Positions 25,180 to 34,178 of a stretch of DNA of 64,000 nucleotides are shown here, in pieces. Every line of letters starts with the position of its first letter. Positions within the stretch are counted from its first letter, which is position 1. The DNA is from Pelagibacterium xiamenense (lineage in GTDB: Bacteria; Pseudomonadota; Alphaproteobacteria; Rhizobiales; Devosiaceae): assembly GCF_021166475.1 (NCBI RefSeq), contig NZ_JAJOYS010000004.1, positions 62,001 through 126,000 on the forward strand. Direction: 5' to 3'. Under the pieces are notes generated by a model that had not been told where the DNA came from, did not search any database, and saw only the letters and a list, made by a program, of their open reading frames with translations. A program made the translations under genes and the position numbers.

Positions 25180-26247
25180 ATGAAAGCCCTGATTGTCTCC
25201 TTGCGCCCTTCCCTGACCGTCGCACTCGCGGGCTTGATTTTGCTTTGCGGCGGCGCCCATGCGCAAGTACAGGTCCTTGGTCCGCAAGACGGTCACAACC
25301 AGGGTGCGCCTGAAGCGGAAACGGTCGCGCGCTCGGACACGCCGTGCGCGTCCGACGCGTTCACCATTGCGCAGATGGCGTGGCCGTCCGCCGCCATTCT
25401 CGCCCATATCCACGCGACGATCCTGACCGAGGAGTTCGGCTGCTCGGTGCGCGTTATGCCCGGCGATCCCGAAACGATCTTGTCTTCGATGGCAACAACC
25501 CGCCAGCCCGCGGTTGCGCCTGAAGTCTGGGCATCGAGGCACGCCGAAATCTGGAACGGCGCCCTGCGCGCCCAAAGCCTGCGCGCCGCAGGCAACACCT
25601 ATTCGGGCGGTCCGCTCGAGGCCTGGTTCGTCCCTGGCTACGTCAAGGCAAACAATCCTGCCCTCCAGAGCGCGGGCGACCTCATCGACCATTGGCAGGT
25701 CTTTGCCGACGAGGGTGCGCAGTCTGCCCGCTTCGTCTCCTGCCCGTCCGACTGGGCCTGCGCGCTCATTACCGAAAAAATGCTCGGCGCCTTCGGCCTT
25801 AACGACCGGTTCGACATCGTGACGCCCGAGGACCGCCTGGCGCTCGACAGGCTTTTGACCGACGCCGTCACGCGCGGCGCGCCGGTTGTCTCCTATTACT
25901 GGCAACCCAACGGTCTTATTGATCGGCTGGGGCTCGAGCCGCTCGACATGGGCGGTCTCGACAGCGCATCGGCGCAATGCATGGCGCTCTCCGGGTGCAT
26001 CCCCTTCTCACCCTCGTCCTATGCGCCCGACACGGTCGTGATAGCATTAGCGGAATGGGTCTTTACCGACGCAAACGAAATCGCCGCCTATTTCGGCCGC
26101 GCTGCCCTGCCGGTCGCTGAAATGAACGCACTTCTGGCCTGGCAAGTCGAAAACGACGCAACCGCACAGGCCGCTGCCGCGCATTTTATCGAGACGCGGC
26201 CTTCGATATGGCGCCAGTGGGTTTCCGCGCGCGCGGCAGAGCCGTGA
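25180..26247 (+). CDS. Glycine betaine/proline-type (OpuAC/ProX) substrate-binding protein
   Basis: This is a 355-residue exported binding protein. The signal peptide is at about 1-28 (SLTVALAGLILLCGGAHAQ). The OpuAC-like pattern follows: FTIAQMAWPSAAILAHIHATIL near 60, PEVWASRHAE, and VSYYWQPNGLIDRLGLEP near 240. Aromatic residues in WASR and YYWQP fit the betaine-binding aromatic box, by inference. Several Cys (CSV, CPSDWAC, CMALSGC) suggest disulfides. No permease or ATPase is adjacent, so it is an orphan component. It is divergent from the LivK-type gene. Confidence 0.85.
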   Translation: MKALIVSLRPSLTVALAGLILLCGGAHAQVQVLGPQDGHNQGAPEAETVARSDTPCASDAFTIAQMAWPSAAILAHIHATILTEEFGCSVRVMPGDPETILSSMATTRQPAVAPEVWASRHAEIWNGALRAQSLRAAGNTYSGGPLEAWFVPGYVKANNPALQSAGDLIDHWQVFADEGAQSARFVSCPSDWACALITEKMLGAFGLNDRFDIVTPEDRLALDRLLTDAVTRGAPVVSYYWQPNGLIDRLGLEPLDMGGLDSASAQCMALSGCIPFSPSSYAPDTVVIALAEWVFTDANEIAAYFGRAALPVAEMNALLAWQVENDATAQAAAAHFIETRPSIWRQWVSARAAEP

Positions 26248-26251
26248 GCTG

Positions 26252-26267
26252 TTAACGTCTCGGTAAC
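26252..26267 (+). promoter_or_regulatory. CtrA-like site upstream of the GGDEF-EAL gene
   Basis: TTAA (26252-26255), seven bases, then GTAAC (26263-26267) matches the alphaproteobacterial CtrA consensus TTAA-N7-TTAAC at eight of nine fixed positions. It lies about 110 bases before the GGDEF-EAL start. The match is by eye and binding is untested. Confidence 0.35.
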
Positions 26268-26302
26268 CTAACACACTGACTCAAAAGGCCTTTTAGCAGG
26301 TC

Positions 26303-26320
26303 GTCACAGAACTGTAACAG
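26303..26320 (-). promoter_or_regulatory. Pho-box-like direct repeat
   Basis: Read on the minus strand, CTGTTAC-AGTT-CTGTGAC is a tandem 7-base repeat with 4-base spacing. This is the layout of alphaproteobacterial PhoB sites (CTGTNAY-N4-CTGTNAY). It lies 55 bases upstream of the GGDEF-EAL start, in reverse orientation relative to that gene. Confidence 0.4.
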
Positions 26321-26374
26321 GCACATACTACGGATAACCCTCCGGCAAAGCGCCTGCCCGGCCTGCCCCAAGCA

Positions 26375-27937
26375 ATGCGTTATTCGGTGTTCATGCCCAT
26401 TCCCAGTCAGACCTCTCCAGAATTCATCTTGTCCAAGTATCGGACCATGGCACTGGCCGGGTGCATGGCGGCATTGGCCTTGGTGGTCGTTCTCGGCACC
26501 GCGCTCGAGGCAGCGTTTTTTAACCGCGGATCGCTCGTATGGTTGATCGCTGCCGGGATCCTCCCCTGCTTTGTCCTGCTCCTTGTATTCTGGTTCGGCT
26601 ACCGGGGCCTCAAGCGCACGCTCATAGAGGCGGAGCACCAACGGCGCGAACATGTCGCCTCGATCAACCGCGACGCGCTTACCGGCGCCATGACGCGCGG
26701 CTATTTCCTCGCCGAACTCAAAACACTGGTTCGGCGCAGCACCAAGACGCCGCTGGCATTCCTCCAGTTCGATATGGACCATCTGAAATCCATCAACGAC
26801 GGCTTCGGCCATGCCGCCGGCGACGCAGCGCTCCTGCGCTTTGCCCAGGTCATCGCGAAAGCGGCACCCGATGCGATTTTCGGGCGTCTGGGAGGCGACG
26901 AATTCGCCATTGCCATTCCCGGCATCGACTCCAAGGCCGCTCTGATCCGCCTGGGCCAGCATATTCTAGCCGAGCTGGATAACCCCGTCGCCCATTCGGG
27001 CCGCGACTTGCGCCTGTCGGCCACGATCGGCGTCGCCGTCGCGCCGGAGGACGGAGCAACGGTCGACGTCCTGATGTCCAAGGCAGACCTCGCACTCTAT
27101 AAAGGCAAGCGTTCGGGCCGCTCGAAAGTCGTCGCGTTCGAGGCTGAAATGCTCGCCGAAGAGCGCCACCAGCGCTTTATCGAGCGTGAACTGCGAACCG
27201 CCATACTCCTCAACGAACTTCAGCTCCATTACCAGCCGGTTTTCGGGCCCAGGAACGAAGTCGTTTCGGTTGAAGCCCTGGTGCGTTGGAAGCATCCGGT
27301 TCGCGGGCTCATTCCGCCCTCGGAATTCGTGCCCATCGCCGAACAGGGCGATTTGATCGACAAGCTCGGCGAATGGGTACTGCGCCGCGCCTGCCGGGAT
27401 CTCGAGCACTTGGGCGTTCCCGCCGTTGCCGTCAACGTATCGGCCGCGGAGCTGCGCCGTGAAGGCTATGCCGCCCGCTTTGCCAAAATCCTCGAAGTCG
27501 CGGGCGTCTCTCCCGACAGGCTCATCGTCGAAGTGACCGAAACCGCACCCCTGCGGGCCGGCGACACCGAGCGGGTCAACCTGCGCGCCCTGCGCGAAAC
27601 CGGTATCAAGATCGCCATCGACGATTTTGGCGCCGGTCATGCAAGCCTCGCCTATCTGCGCAACTTCCCCTTCGATGCGATCAAGATCGACCGCACCTAC
27701 ATCGCCAATATGCTCACCAGCCGCGTCGATGCCGTTATCGTGCAGGCTATCGCACGACTGGCCCGCGTCCTTGATGTCGAGGTTGTGGCCGAAGGTATCG
27801 AAACCGCCGAACAGCGTGACGCCGCGCGGCAGGCCGGCTGCGCTGCGGTGCAGGGCTACCTCCTCGCCCGCCCCATGCCCCTCGAGCAATGCGTTGCCAT
27901 TCTCTCGCGCGACACGCACGTCGCCAGCGCCGCGTGA
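26375..27937 (+). CDS. Membrane-anchored GGDEF-EAL protein (cyclic di-GMP turnover)
   Basis: The 520-residue protein has two N-terminal membrane helices (about 26-48 and 53-75), a GGDEF domain and an EAL domain. The GGDEF motif is intact at 173-177, and no RxxD inhibitory site is seen in the residues just before it. The EAL domain has E300-A-L-V-R304, DDFGAG at 416-421, KIDRTYI, AEGIET and QGYLLARP, so the metal-binding and catalytic residues look complete. Both diguanylate cyclase and phosphodiesterase activities are possible; sequence alone cannot say which dominates. CtrA-like and Pho-box-like sites lie upstream. Confidence 0.94.
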   Translation: MRYSVFMPIPSQTSPEFILSKYRTMALAGCMAALALVVVLGTALEAAFFNRGSLVWLIAAGILPCFVLLLVFWFGYRGLKRTLIEAEHQRREHVASINRDALTGAMTRGYFLAELKTLVRRSTKTPLAFLQFDMDHLKSINDGFGHAAGDAALLRFAQVIAKAAPDAIFGRLGGDEFAIAIPGIDSKAALIRLGQHILAELDNPVAHSGRDLRLSATIGVAVAPEDGATVDVLMSKADLALYKGKRSGRSKVVAFEAEMLAEERHQRFIERELRTAILLNELQLHYQPVFGPRNEVVSVEALVRWKHPVRGLIPPSEFVPIAEQGDLIDKLGEWVLRRACRDLEHLGVPAVAVNVSAAELRREGYAARFAKILEVAGVSPDRLIVEVTETAPLRAGDTERVNLRALRETGIKIAIDDFGAGHASLAYLRNFPFDAIKIDRTYIANMLTSRVDAVIVQAIARLARVLDVEVVAEGIETAEQRDAARQAGCAAVQGYLLARPMPLEQCVAILSRDTHVASAA

Positions 27938-28021
27938 CCGAACGTCGGATACCATCGCGGTTGCAGAACCCCAGAGGTCGCGCTTATAAGAGCGTGACAT
28001 CCAAGGGAACGGGAGTGTGGA

Positions 28022-28444
28022 TTGGACATCAGGAAGATCAACGACGCCGTAAGCGTTTCGGGCCAGATCGCGCCTGAGGATATCGCCGGGATCAAGGACG
28101 CCGGTTTTGTCGCCGTCGTCAATAATCGCCCGGACGGCGAAGCCCCGGATCAGCCGGCAAACGCAGATATTGCCGCCGCCGCGCGAGCAGCCGGTCTCAC
28201 CTATGTCGAAATTCCCATGGGCCGCGAGGGCGTGAGCCCGCAAATGATCGCCCAGACCCGCGACGTGCTCGACAACGCCGACGGCCCCGTCTTCTGCTTC
28301 TGCCGGTCAGGCACACGCTCGACGACGCTCTGGGCCTTGAGCCAGGCCGGCAAACAGGACGCCGGCGAGATCATTTCCTCTGCCAAGCAGGCCGGATACG
28401 ACATCAGCCACCTGGCGGCCCATCTGGATAAGCCGATCGCCTGA
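28022..28444 (+). CDS. TIGR01244/BLH-type phosphatase
   Basis: This is a 140-residue dual-specificity-phosphatase-like protein of the TIGR01244 (beta-lactamase-hydrolase-like) group. The P-loop is FCRSGTRSTTLWAL with C94 and R99. An N-terminal block VSGQIAPEDIAGIKDAGFVAVVNNRPDGE contains the conserved NNRPD. The start is TTG 28022 behind GGGAG. In related bacteria this domain occurs alone or fused to a sulfide-dioxygenase-like hydrolase. The substrate is unknown. It lies just upstream of pyruvate carboxylase, with 122 bases between, which suggests separate transcription. Confidence 0.88.
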   Translation: MDIRKINDAVSVSGQIAPEDIAGIKDAGFVAVVNNRPDGEAPDQPANADIAAAARAAGLTYVEIPMGREGVSPQMIAQTRDVLDNADGPVFCFCRSGTRSTTLWALSQAGKQDAGEIISSAKQAGYDISHLAAHLDKPIA

Positions 28445-28566
28445 GCCCTCCGGGTTTGGATGAGTTTCAGCTTGCCTTGTCGGGTTTTGCCGACTTCAAT
28501 CACCCAACTATCGCCCGCCGCCGTGCCCGCCCCTCCATCGGGCACAGAACCAAAAGGTCGGTTCCC

Positions 28567-31500
28567 ATGACGATCAAGAAGATCCTTGTCGCCAACAGAA
28601 GCGAAATCGCAATTCGAGTCTTCCGCGCCGCCAATGAGCTGGGCCTGAAAACCGTCGCGGTTTTCGCCGAGGAAGACAAACTGGCACTGCACCGGTTCAA
28701 GGCCGACGAGGCCTACCTGATCGGCCAGGGCAAAGGTCCGGTCGAAGCCTACCTGCAGATCGATGAATATATCCGCATCGCCCGGATTTCGGGCGCCGAT
28801 GCCATCCATCCCGGCTATGGCCTGCTTTCGGAAAGCCCCGAGTTCGCGGACGCCTGCGCCGACGCCGGCATCACCTTCATCGGTCCGCGGGCCCAGACCA
28901 TGCGCGATCTCGGTAACAAGGTCGCCGCACGCAACATGGCGATCAAGGCCGGTGTTCCGGTCGTCCCGGCCACAGAACCGCTCCCCGATGACCTCGATGA
29001 AGTCGAGAAGATGGCCGAACAGATCGGCTATCCGCTGATGCTCAAGGCGAGCTGGGGCGGCGGCGGACGCGGCATGCGCCGGATCAACTCGTCCAAGGAA
29101 CTCCGGCACGAGGTCTCCGAAGGCAAGCGCGAAGCCAAGGCCGCGTTCGGCAAGGACGAGATGTATCTCGAAAAGCTGGTCGAGCGCGCCCGGCACGTCG
29201 AGGTACAGCTACTCGGCGACGACCACGGCAACCTCGTGCACCTTTTCGAGCGCGACTGCTCGGTTCAGCGCCGCAACCAGAAAGTCGTCGAACGCGCGCC
29301 TGCGCCTTATCTCAACGACAAGACCCGCAAGGCCCTGACCGACGCCGCGCTCAAACTTGGCAACGAAGCCGGTTACCGTTGCGCAGGCACTGTCGAATTC
29401 CTGATGGATGCCGACACCGACGAATTCTACTTCATCGAAGTGAACCCGCGCATCCAGGTCGAGCATACGGTGACCGAGGAAGTGACCGGCATCGACATCG
29501 TCAAGGCGCAGATCAACGTCATGAACGGCGCGGTGATCGGCAACCCGGAATCGGGCATCCCCAGGCAGGAGGACATCGTCCTCCATGGCCACGCCCTGCA
29601 GTGCCGCGTGACCACTGAAGACCCTGAGGAAAACTTCATCCCCGACTATGGTCGCATCACCGCCTATCGCGGTGCCACCGGCTTCGGCGTGCGTCTCGAC
29701 GGCGGCACGGCCTATTCGGGTGCGGTGATCACCCGGTTCTACGATCCGCTGCTTGAAAAAGTTACCTGCTGGGCACCCACCCCCGGGGAAGCCATCGCGC
29801 GCATGGACCGCGCCTTGCGAGAATTCCGCATCCGCGGGGTCTCGACCAACCTCGCGTTCCTCGAAAACATCATCGCGCACCCCAAATTCCGCGACAACAC
29901 CTACACCACGCGGTTCATCGACACGACGCCCGAGCTGTTCGACATGCCCAAGCGGCAGGACCGGGCGACCAAGCTTCTCACCTACATCGCTGACGTCACC
30001 ATCAATGGCCACCCCGAGGTGCGCGACCGGCCCAAGCCCGGCGAGCACGCGCCTCCGATGGTGCCCGAATACCCGGCTGCCAACGCAAAGGACGGCTCGC
30101 GCCAGATTCTCGAAAAGCAAGGCCCGAAGGCCCTCGCGGACTGGATGAAGGCGCAGACGCGCGTACTCTTCACCGACACGACGATGCGCGACGGCCACCA
30201 GTCCCTGCTCGCCACCCGCATGCGCACCTTCGACATCGCCGCCATCGCCAAGGCATATTCGCGCGGCCTGCCCGAGCTTTTCTCCCTTGAATGCTGGGGC
30301 GGCGCGACATTCGACGTGGCCATGCGGTTCCTGAACGAAGACCCCTGGGAGCGCTTGGCCAAGGTGCGCGAAGGCGCCCCCAACATCCTCACGCAGATGC
30401 TCCTGCGCGGAGCGAATGGGGTTGGCTACACCAATTATCCCGACAACGTCGTCAAGTTCTTCGTCAAGAAGGCAGCTGAGGGAGGGATCGACGTCTTCCG
30501 GGTCTTCGACTGTCTCAACTGGGTCGAGAATATGCGCGTCTCGATGGACGCCGTCCTTGAAGCCGACAAGGTGTGCGAAGGCACGCTTTGTTATACCGGC
30601 GACATGCTCGACCCCGACCGGGCGAAGTACGACCTCAAATACTACGTCGGGCTCGCAAAAGAACTCGAAGCCGCCGGCGCCCACGTTCTCGGCATCAAGG
30701 ACATGGCCGGGCTCATGAAGCCCGCCGCCGCACGCAAGCTGATTTCGACGCTCAAGGACGAGGTCGGCCTGCCCATCCACTTCCACACTCACGACACCTC
30801 CGGCGCCGCCGCAGCAACCGTATTCGCAGCCTGCGACGCCGGCGTCGACGCTGTCGACGCGGCCATGGACGCGTTTTCGGGCACGACCAGCCAGCCGACC
30901 CTCGGCTCGCTCGTTGCGGCCCTGCGCGGCACCGAGCGCGACAGCGGGCTCGATGCCAAGGTCATCCGCGAGATCTCGTTCTATTGGGAGGCCGTGCGAG
31001 CCCAATACGCAGCCTTCGAGAGCGACCTCAAGGGCGGTGCATCGGAGGTCTACCTGCACGAGATGCCCGGCGGCCAGTTCACCAACCTCAAGGAACAGGC
31101 CCGCTCGATGGGTCTCGAGACGCGCTGGCACGAGGTCGCCCAGACCTATGCCGACGTCAACCAGATGTTCGGCGACATCGTCAAGGTGACGCCATCTTCC
31201 AAGGTCGTCGGCGATATGGCGCTGGCCATGGTGTCTTCCAATCTGACCCGCGCCGACGTCGAAAGCCCCGACAAGGAGATCTCGTTCCCCGACTCCGTGA
31301 TCGGCTTCTTTGCCGGCGATCTCGGCCAACCCCCGGGCGGGTTCCCCGAAAAGCTGCAGAAGAAGGTGTTGAAGGCCCGCGCACCGCTCACCGAGCGGCC
31401 CGGCTCTTATCTGAAGCCTGCCGATCTCGAAGACGAACGCAAGAAGGCGCTCGAGGCGACCGGGCTCGACGAGATCGACGATTATCGCCTGGCGTCATAC

Positions 31501-32007
31501 CTCATGTACCCGAAGGTCTTCACCGAGTTCGCCAAGGCCCAGGAAACCTACGGCCCCACCGAGGTCCTGCCCACGCCCGTCTATTTCTACGGCCTGCCCG
31601 CAAGCAGCGAGGTGCTGGTCGACATCGAAAAGGGCAAAACCCTCGTAATTCAGCTCCTCGGCCGGTCGGAGACAAACGAAAAGGGGATGGTCCGCGTCTT
31701 TTTCGAATTGAACGGTCAACCCCGCACCGTCACTGTGCCCGACCGTCTCAAGGCTGGCGATATCGTGGCGCGCCCCAAGGCCGCCGCGAACGACGCCAAT
31801 CAGGTCGGCGCGCCCATGCCCGGCGTCATTTCCTCGGTCGCCGTTCAGGCCGGGCAGAAGGTCGCCGCCGGCGACGTGCTGCTCTCGATCGAAGCCATGA
31901 AGATGGAAACCGCGCTGCACGCGGAAGCCGACGGAGTTGTCGCCGAAGTGCTGGTCAAGCCCGGCGACCAGATCGACGCCAAAGATCTGCTCGTCAGGCT
32001 GGAATAG
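28567..32007 (+). CDS. pyc: Pyruvate carboxylase
   Basis: This multidomain, biotin-dependent enzyme makes oxaloacetate from pyruvate, an anaplerotic reaction. The single polypeptide of 1146 residues has a biotin carboxylase domain (about 1-455; KASWGGGGRGMR is the ATP glycine loop). A carboxyltransferase domain follows (from about 530; LFTDTTMRDGHQSLLATRMR with the metal site, and HFHTHDTSG), then the C-terminal biotinyl domain with K1112 in EAMKMET. ATG 28567 gives MTIKKILVANRSEIAIR, the normal start; 37 more in-frame codons upstream lack similarity. The gene ends in a strong palindromic terminator shared with the convergent small gene. Confidence 0.98.
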   Translation: MTIKKILVANRSEIAIRVFRAANELGLKTVAVFAEEDKLALHRFKADEAYLIGQGKGPVEAYLQIDEYIRIARISGADAIHPGYGLLSESPEFADACADAGITFIGPRAQTMRDLGNKVAARNMAIKAGVPVVPATEPLPDDLDEVEKMAEQIGYPLMLKASWGGGGRGMRRINSSKELRHEVSEGKREAKAAFGKDEMYLEKLVERARHVEVQLLGDDHGNLVHLFERDCSVQRRNQKVVERAPAPYLNDKTRKALTDAALKLGNEAGYRCAGTVEFLMDADTDEFYFIEVNPRIQVEHTVTEEVTGIDIVKAQINVMNGAVIGNPESGIPRQEDIVLHGHALQCRVTTEDPEENFIPDYGRITAYRGATGFGVRLDGGTAYSGAVITRFYDPLLEKVTCWAPTPGEAIARMDRALREFRIRGVSTNLAFLENIIAHPKFRDNTYTTRFIDTTPELFDMPKRQDRATKLLTYIADVTINGHPEVRDRPKPGEHAPPMVPEYPAANAKDGSRQILEKQGPKALADWMKAQTRVLFTDTTMRDGHQSLLATRMRTFDIAAIAKAYSRGLPELFSLECWGGATFDVAMRFLNEDPWERLAKVREGAPNILTQMLLRGANGVGYTNYPDNVVKFFVKKAAEGGIDVFRVFDCLNWVENMRVSMDAVLEADKVCEGTLCYTGDMLDPDRAKYDLKYYVGLAKELEAAGAHVLGIKDMAGLMKPAAARKLISTLKDEVGLPIHFHTHDTSGAAAATVFAACDAGVDAVDAAMDAFSGTTSQPTLGSLVAALRGTERDSGLDAKVIREISFYWEAVRAQYAAFESDLKGGASEVYLHEMPGGQFTNLKEQARSMGLETRWHEVAQTYADVNQMFGDIVKVTPSSKVVGDMALAMVSSNLTRADVESPDKEISFPDSVIGFFAGDLGQPPGGFPEKLQKKVLKARAPLTERPGSYLKPADLEDERKKALEATGLDEIDDYRLASYLMYPKVFTEFAKAQETYGPTEVLPTPVYFYGLPASSEVLVDIEKGKTLVIQLLGRSETNEKGMVRVFFELNGQPRTVTVPDRLKAGDIVARPKAAANDANQVGAPMPGVISSVAVQAGQKVAAGDVLLSIEAMKMETALHAEADGVVAEVLVKPGDQIDAKDLLVRLE

Positions 32008-32026
32008 CGAATAAGCCAACGAAATA

Positions 32027-32053
32027 CGGGCGGGAGCATTATGCTCCCGCCCG
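32027..32053. terminator. Palindromic terminator between pyc and the DUF3309 gene
   Basis: A perfect 13-base inverted repeat, CGGGCGGGAGCAT (32027-32039) against its reverse complement (32041-32053), sits between two convergent genes. Neither side has a strong T-run, so it may act as a bidirectional barrier or processing hairpin, not a classical terminator. Confidence 0.65.
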
Positions 32054-32086
32054 TCGCAAAGACTACGTGACCGGGCCGCCGGGCGG

Positions 32087-32245
32087 TCAGATCATACCCA
32101 TGAGCATGAGTATGAGCACGACGACGAGTATGACGCCCAAAATGCCTGTGGGGCCATATCCCCAGGAGCGCGAATAGCCCCAGGTCGGCAAGGCACCGAT
32201 CAGCAGCAAGATAAGAATGATCAAAATGATAGTCGAAAGGGTCAT
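32087..32245 (-). CDS. DUF3309 family small membrane protein
   Basis: This is a 52-residue gene from ATG 32245, preceded by GAGGG, to TGA at 32087. It begins MTLSTIILIILILLLIGALP, a single hydrophobic helix, then TWGYSRSWGYGPTGILG and a second hydrophobic stretch VVLILMLMG. The TIxxxLLxxGxLPxWxYSxxWGYxPSGxLG pattern is diagnostic of DUF3309, short membrane proteins common in alpha- and betaproteobacteria and of unknown function. It is convergent with pyc. Confidence 0.88.
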   Translation of the reverse strand: MTLSTIILIILILLLIGALPTWGYSRSWGYGPTGILGVILVVVLILMLMGMI

Positions 32246-32411
32246 GGAAATATCCCTCGCTTTGTAACCATGCGTCTGATCAAGTTTTTGTCGGGCAATT
32301 CGTTCCAGCGCGGCCGCAACACTTCGACCGCAACCGTGTCATGATGCCGGGTTGACTTCGCTCGTGGAAAGCGCCACTTCCCAGAGCAAGACCGCATCCA
32401 AGGACGAAACC

Positions 32412-33656
32412 ATGGCCGGGCCAGACGAGCGCAAAAAGACTGTCGGCGTCAAAGTCGGTAACGTGACCGTGGGCGGCGGGAGCCCCATCGTCGTCCAGTC
32501 AATGACCAACACGGATACTGCCGACATTGCCTCCACGGTCTCCCAGGTCGCGGCGCTTGCACGCGCCGGCTCGGAAATCGTCCGCATAACGGTCGACCGC
32601 GACGAAGCCGCTGCCGCGGTGCCCCATATCCGGGACCAATTGCTCATCCGCGGCATTGATGTACCCCTCGTCGGCGATTTCCACTATATCGGGCACAAGC
32701 TCCTCGCCGATCACCCGGCATGCGCCGAAGCGCTCGCCAAGTACCGCATCAACCCGGGCAATGTCGGGTTCAAGGACAAGCGCGACAAGCAATTCTCCCA
32801 GATGATCGACATCGCCCTGCGCTACGATAAACCCGTGCGCGTCGGGGTGAACTGGGGTTCGCTTGACCAGGAACTGCTCACCACCCTCATGGATGAAAAC
32901 GCCGGGCGCGCCGAGCCCTGGAGCGCGGCGCATGTCCAGCGCGAAGCGATCATCCGCTCGGCGATCTATTCGGCCGAACGCGCTGAAGAGCTCGGCATGG
33001 GGCGTGACAAGATCATCCTCTCGACCAAGGTCTCCGACGTCCAGCAGTTGATTGCAATCTATCAGGAGTTGGCGGCCCGCTGCGACTACGCCCTGCACCT
33101 CGGGCTCACAGAAGCGGGTATGGGCTCGAAGGGTATCGTTGCTTCGTCCGCCGCACTCGGCATCCTGCTCCAGCAGGGCATTGGCGACACGATCCGCATT
33201 TCCCTGACCCCCGAACCCGGAGGGGACCGCACCCTCGAGGTCAAGGTCGCCCAGGAACTTCTCCAGACCATGGGGTTCCGCCAATTCGTCCCCGTCGTCG
33301 CCGCGTGCCCCGGCTGCGGACGGACGACATCGACCACCTTCCAGACCCTCGCCAAGGAAATCCAGGATCACCTTTCGAGCTCCATGCCCGAATGGCGAGA
33401 AAAGTATCCTGGCGTCGAGAGTCTCTCGGTTGCGGTGATGGGCTGCATCGTTAACGGCCCGGGAGAAAGTAAGCACGCCGACATCGGCATCTCGCTCCCC
33501 GGCACCGGCGAAGCGCCCTCGGCCCCGGTCTTCATCGAAGGTAAGAAAGTCGTGACACTGAAGGGCGCCGACGTTGCCGATCAGTTCAAGAAAATGGTCG
33601 CCGACTATATCGAGCAGCGCTTCGGTTCCGGCGGCACGGCTTCGGCGGCGGAATGA
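32412..33656 (+). CDS. ispG: 4-hydroxy-3-methylbut-2-enyl-diphosphate synthase
   Basis: IspG is the iron-sulfur enzyme that converts MEcPP to HMBPP in the MEP isoprenoid pathway. From ATG 32412, with AAGGA seven bases upstream, it is 414 residues. The 4Fe-4S ligands are C299, C302 (ACPGCGR) and C345 with E352 ([11 protein letters not shown]). The TIM-barrel start [17 protein letters not shown] is near 20-36. A TTG 20 codons upstream is in frame but has no ribosome site. The stop overlaps the next gene by 4 bases (ATGA). With ispA 1 kb away, isoprenoid genes are grouped here. Confidence 0.97.
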   Translation: MAGPDERKKTVGVKVGNVTVGGGSPIVVQSMTNTDTADIASTVSQVAALARAGSEIVRITVDRDEAAAAVPHIRDQLLIRGIDVPLVGDFHYIGHKLLADHPACAEALAKYRINPGNVGFKDKRDKQFSQMIDIALRYDKPVRVGVNWGSLDQELLTTLMDENAGRAEPWSAAHVQREAIIRSAIYSAERAEELGMGRDKIILSTKVSDVQQLIAIYQELAARCDYALHLGLTEAGMGSKGIVASSAALGILLQQGIGDTIRISLTPEPGGDRTLEVKVAQELLQTMGFRQFVPVVAACPGCGRTTSTTFQTLAKEIQDHLSSSMPEWREKYPGVESLSVAVMGCIVNGPGESKHADIGISLPGTGEAPSAPVFIEGKKVVTLKGADVADQFKKMVADYIEQRFGSGGTASAAE

Positions 33657-34135
33657 TGAGCGCGGCGGGCGTCACCATTCGCGACGCCCGGCCGGACGAC
33701 GCCGCCGCGTGCGCTGAAGTCATGCGCAATTCCATCCGTGAACTTTGCGTTCTCGACCACGGCAATCGTGAGGACGTTTTGAACGGCTGGCTGGCCAACA
33801 AGACGCCCGAAAATGTCGGCGGCTGGATCGCTGACGAGAATGCGATTTTTCTCGTTGCCGAACGGCATGGCCACATCGTAGCCGTGGGCAGTGCCCGGCT
33901 CGCAGGTGAAATCACGCTCAACTATGTCGCCCCCTCGGCGCGGCTCGAAGGGATCGGCGCCGCGATTCTCACCGAACTCGAGATGAAACTCGCGAGTACG
34001 GGCTGCAACCGGGCATGGCTCACCAGCACCAATACAGCACTCGGGTTCTACCGGCGCCTCGGTTACACGGCAGACGGGCCACCAAAGCCATGGCAGGGCG
34101 ACACCGAAGTGCATCCAATGGCCAAGGCGCTCTAG
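33653..34135 (+). CDS. GNAT-family N-acetyltransferase
   Basis: This is a 160-residue GNAT protein. The acetyl-CoA region is [19 protein letters not shown] near 99-117, but the usual R/Q-x-x-G-x-G/A loop reads RLEGIG here, a conserved variant. The C-terminal [16 protein letters not shown] block near 128-142 is typical. The start overlaps the ispG stop (ATGA), so it is translationally coupled to ispG. The acceptor substrate is unknown. Two adjacent Met codons leave the exact start unresolved by one codon. Confidence 0.85.
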   Translation: MMSAAGVTIRDARPDDAAACAEVMRNSIRELCVLDHGNREDVLNGWLANKTPENVGGWIADENAIFLVAERHGHIVAVGSARLAGEITLNYVAPSARLEGIGAAILTELEMKLASTGCNRAWLTSTNTALGFYRRLGYTADGPPKPWQGDTEVHPMAKAL

Positions 34136-34178
34136 CGATCCCCCTCGCAATACCGGGAAACTGGCGAAAGACGACACA

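Noticed and set aside
29209-31329. 706-codon open frame antisense to pyruvate carboxylase
   Set aside because: Long antisense frames are expected opposite strongly GC3-biased genes. The sense strand is an unambiguous pyc.
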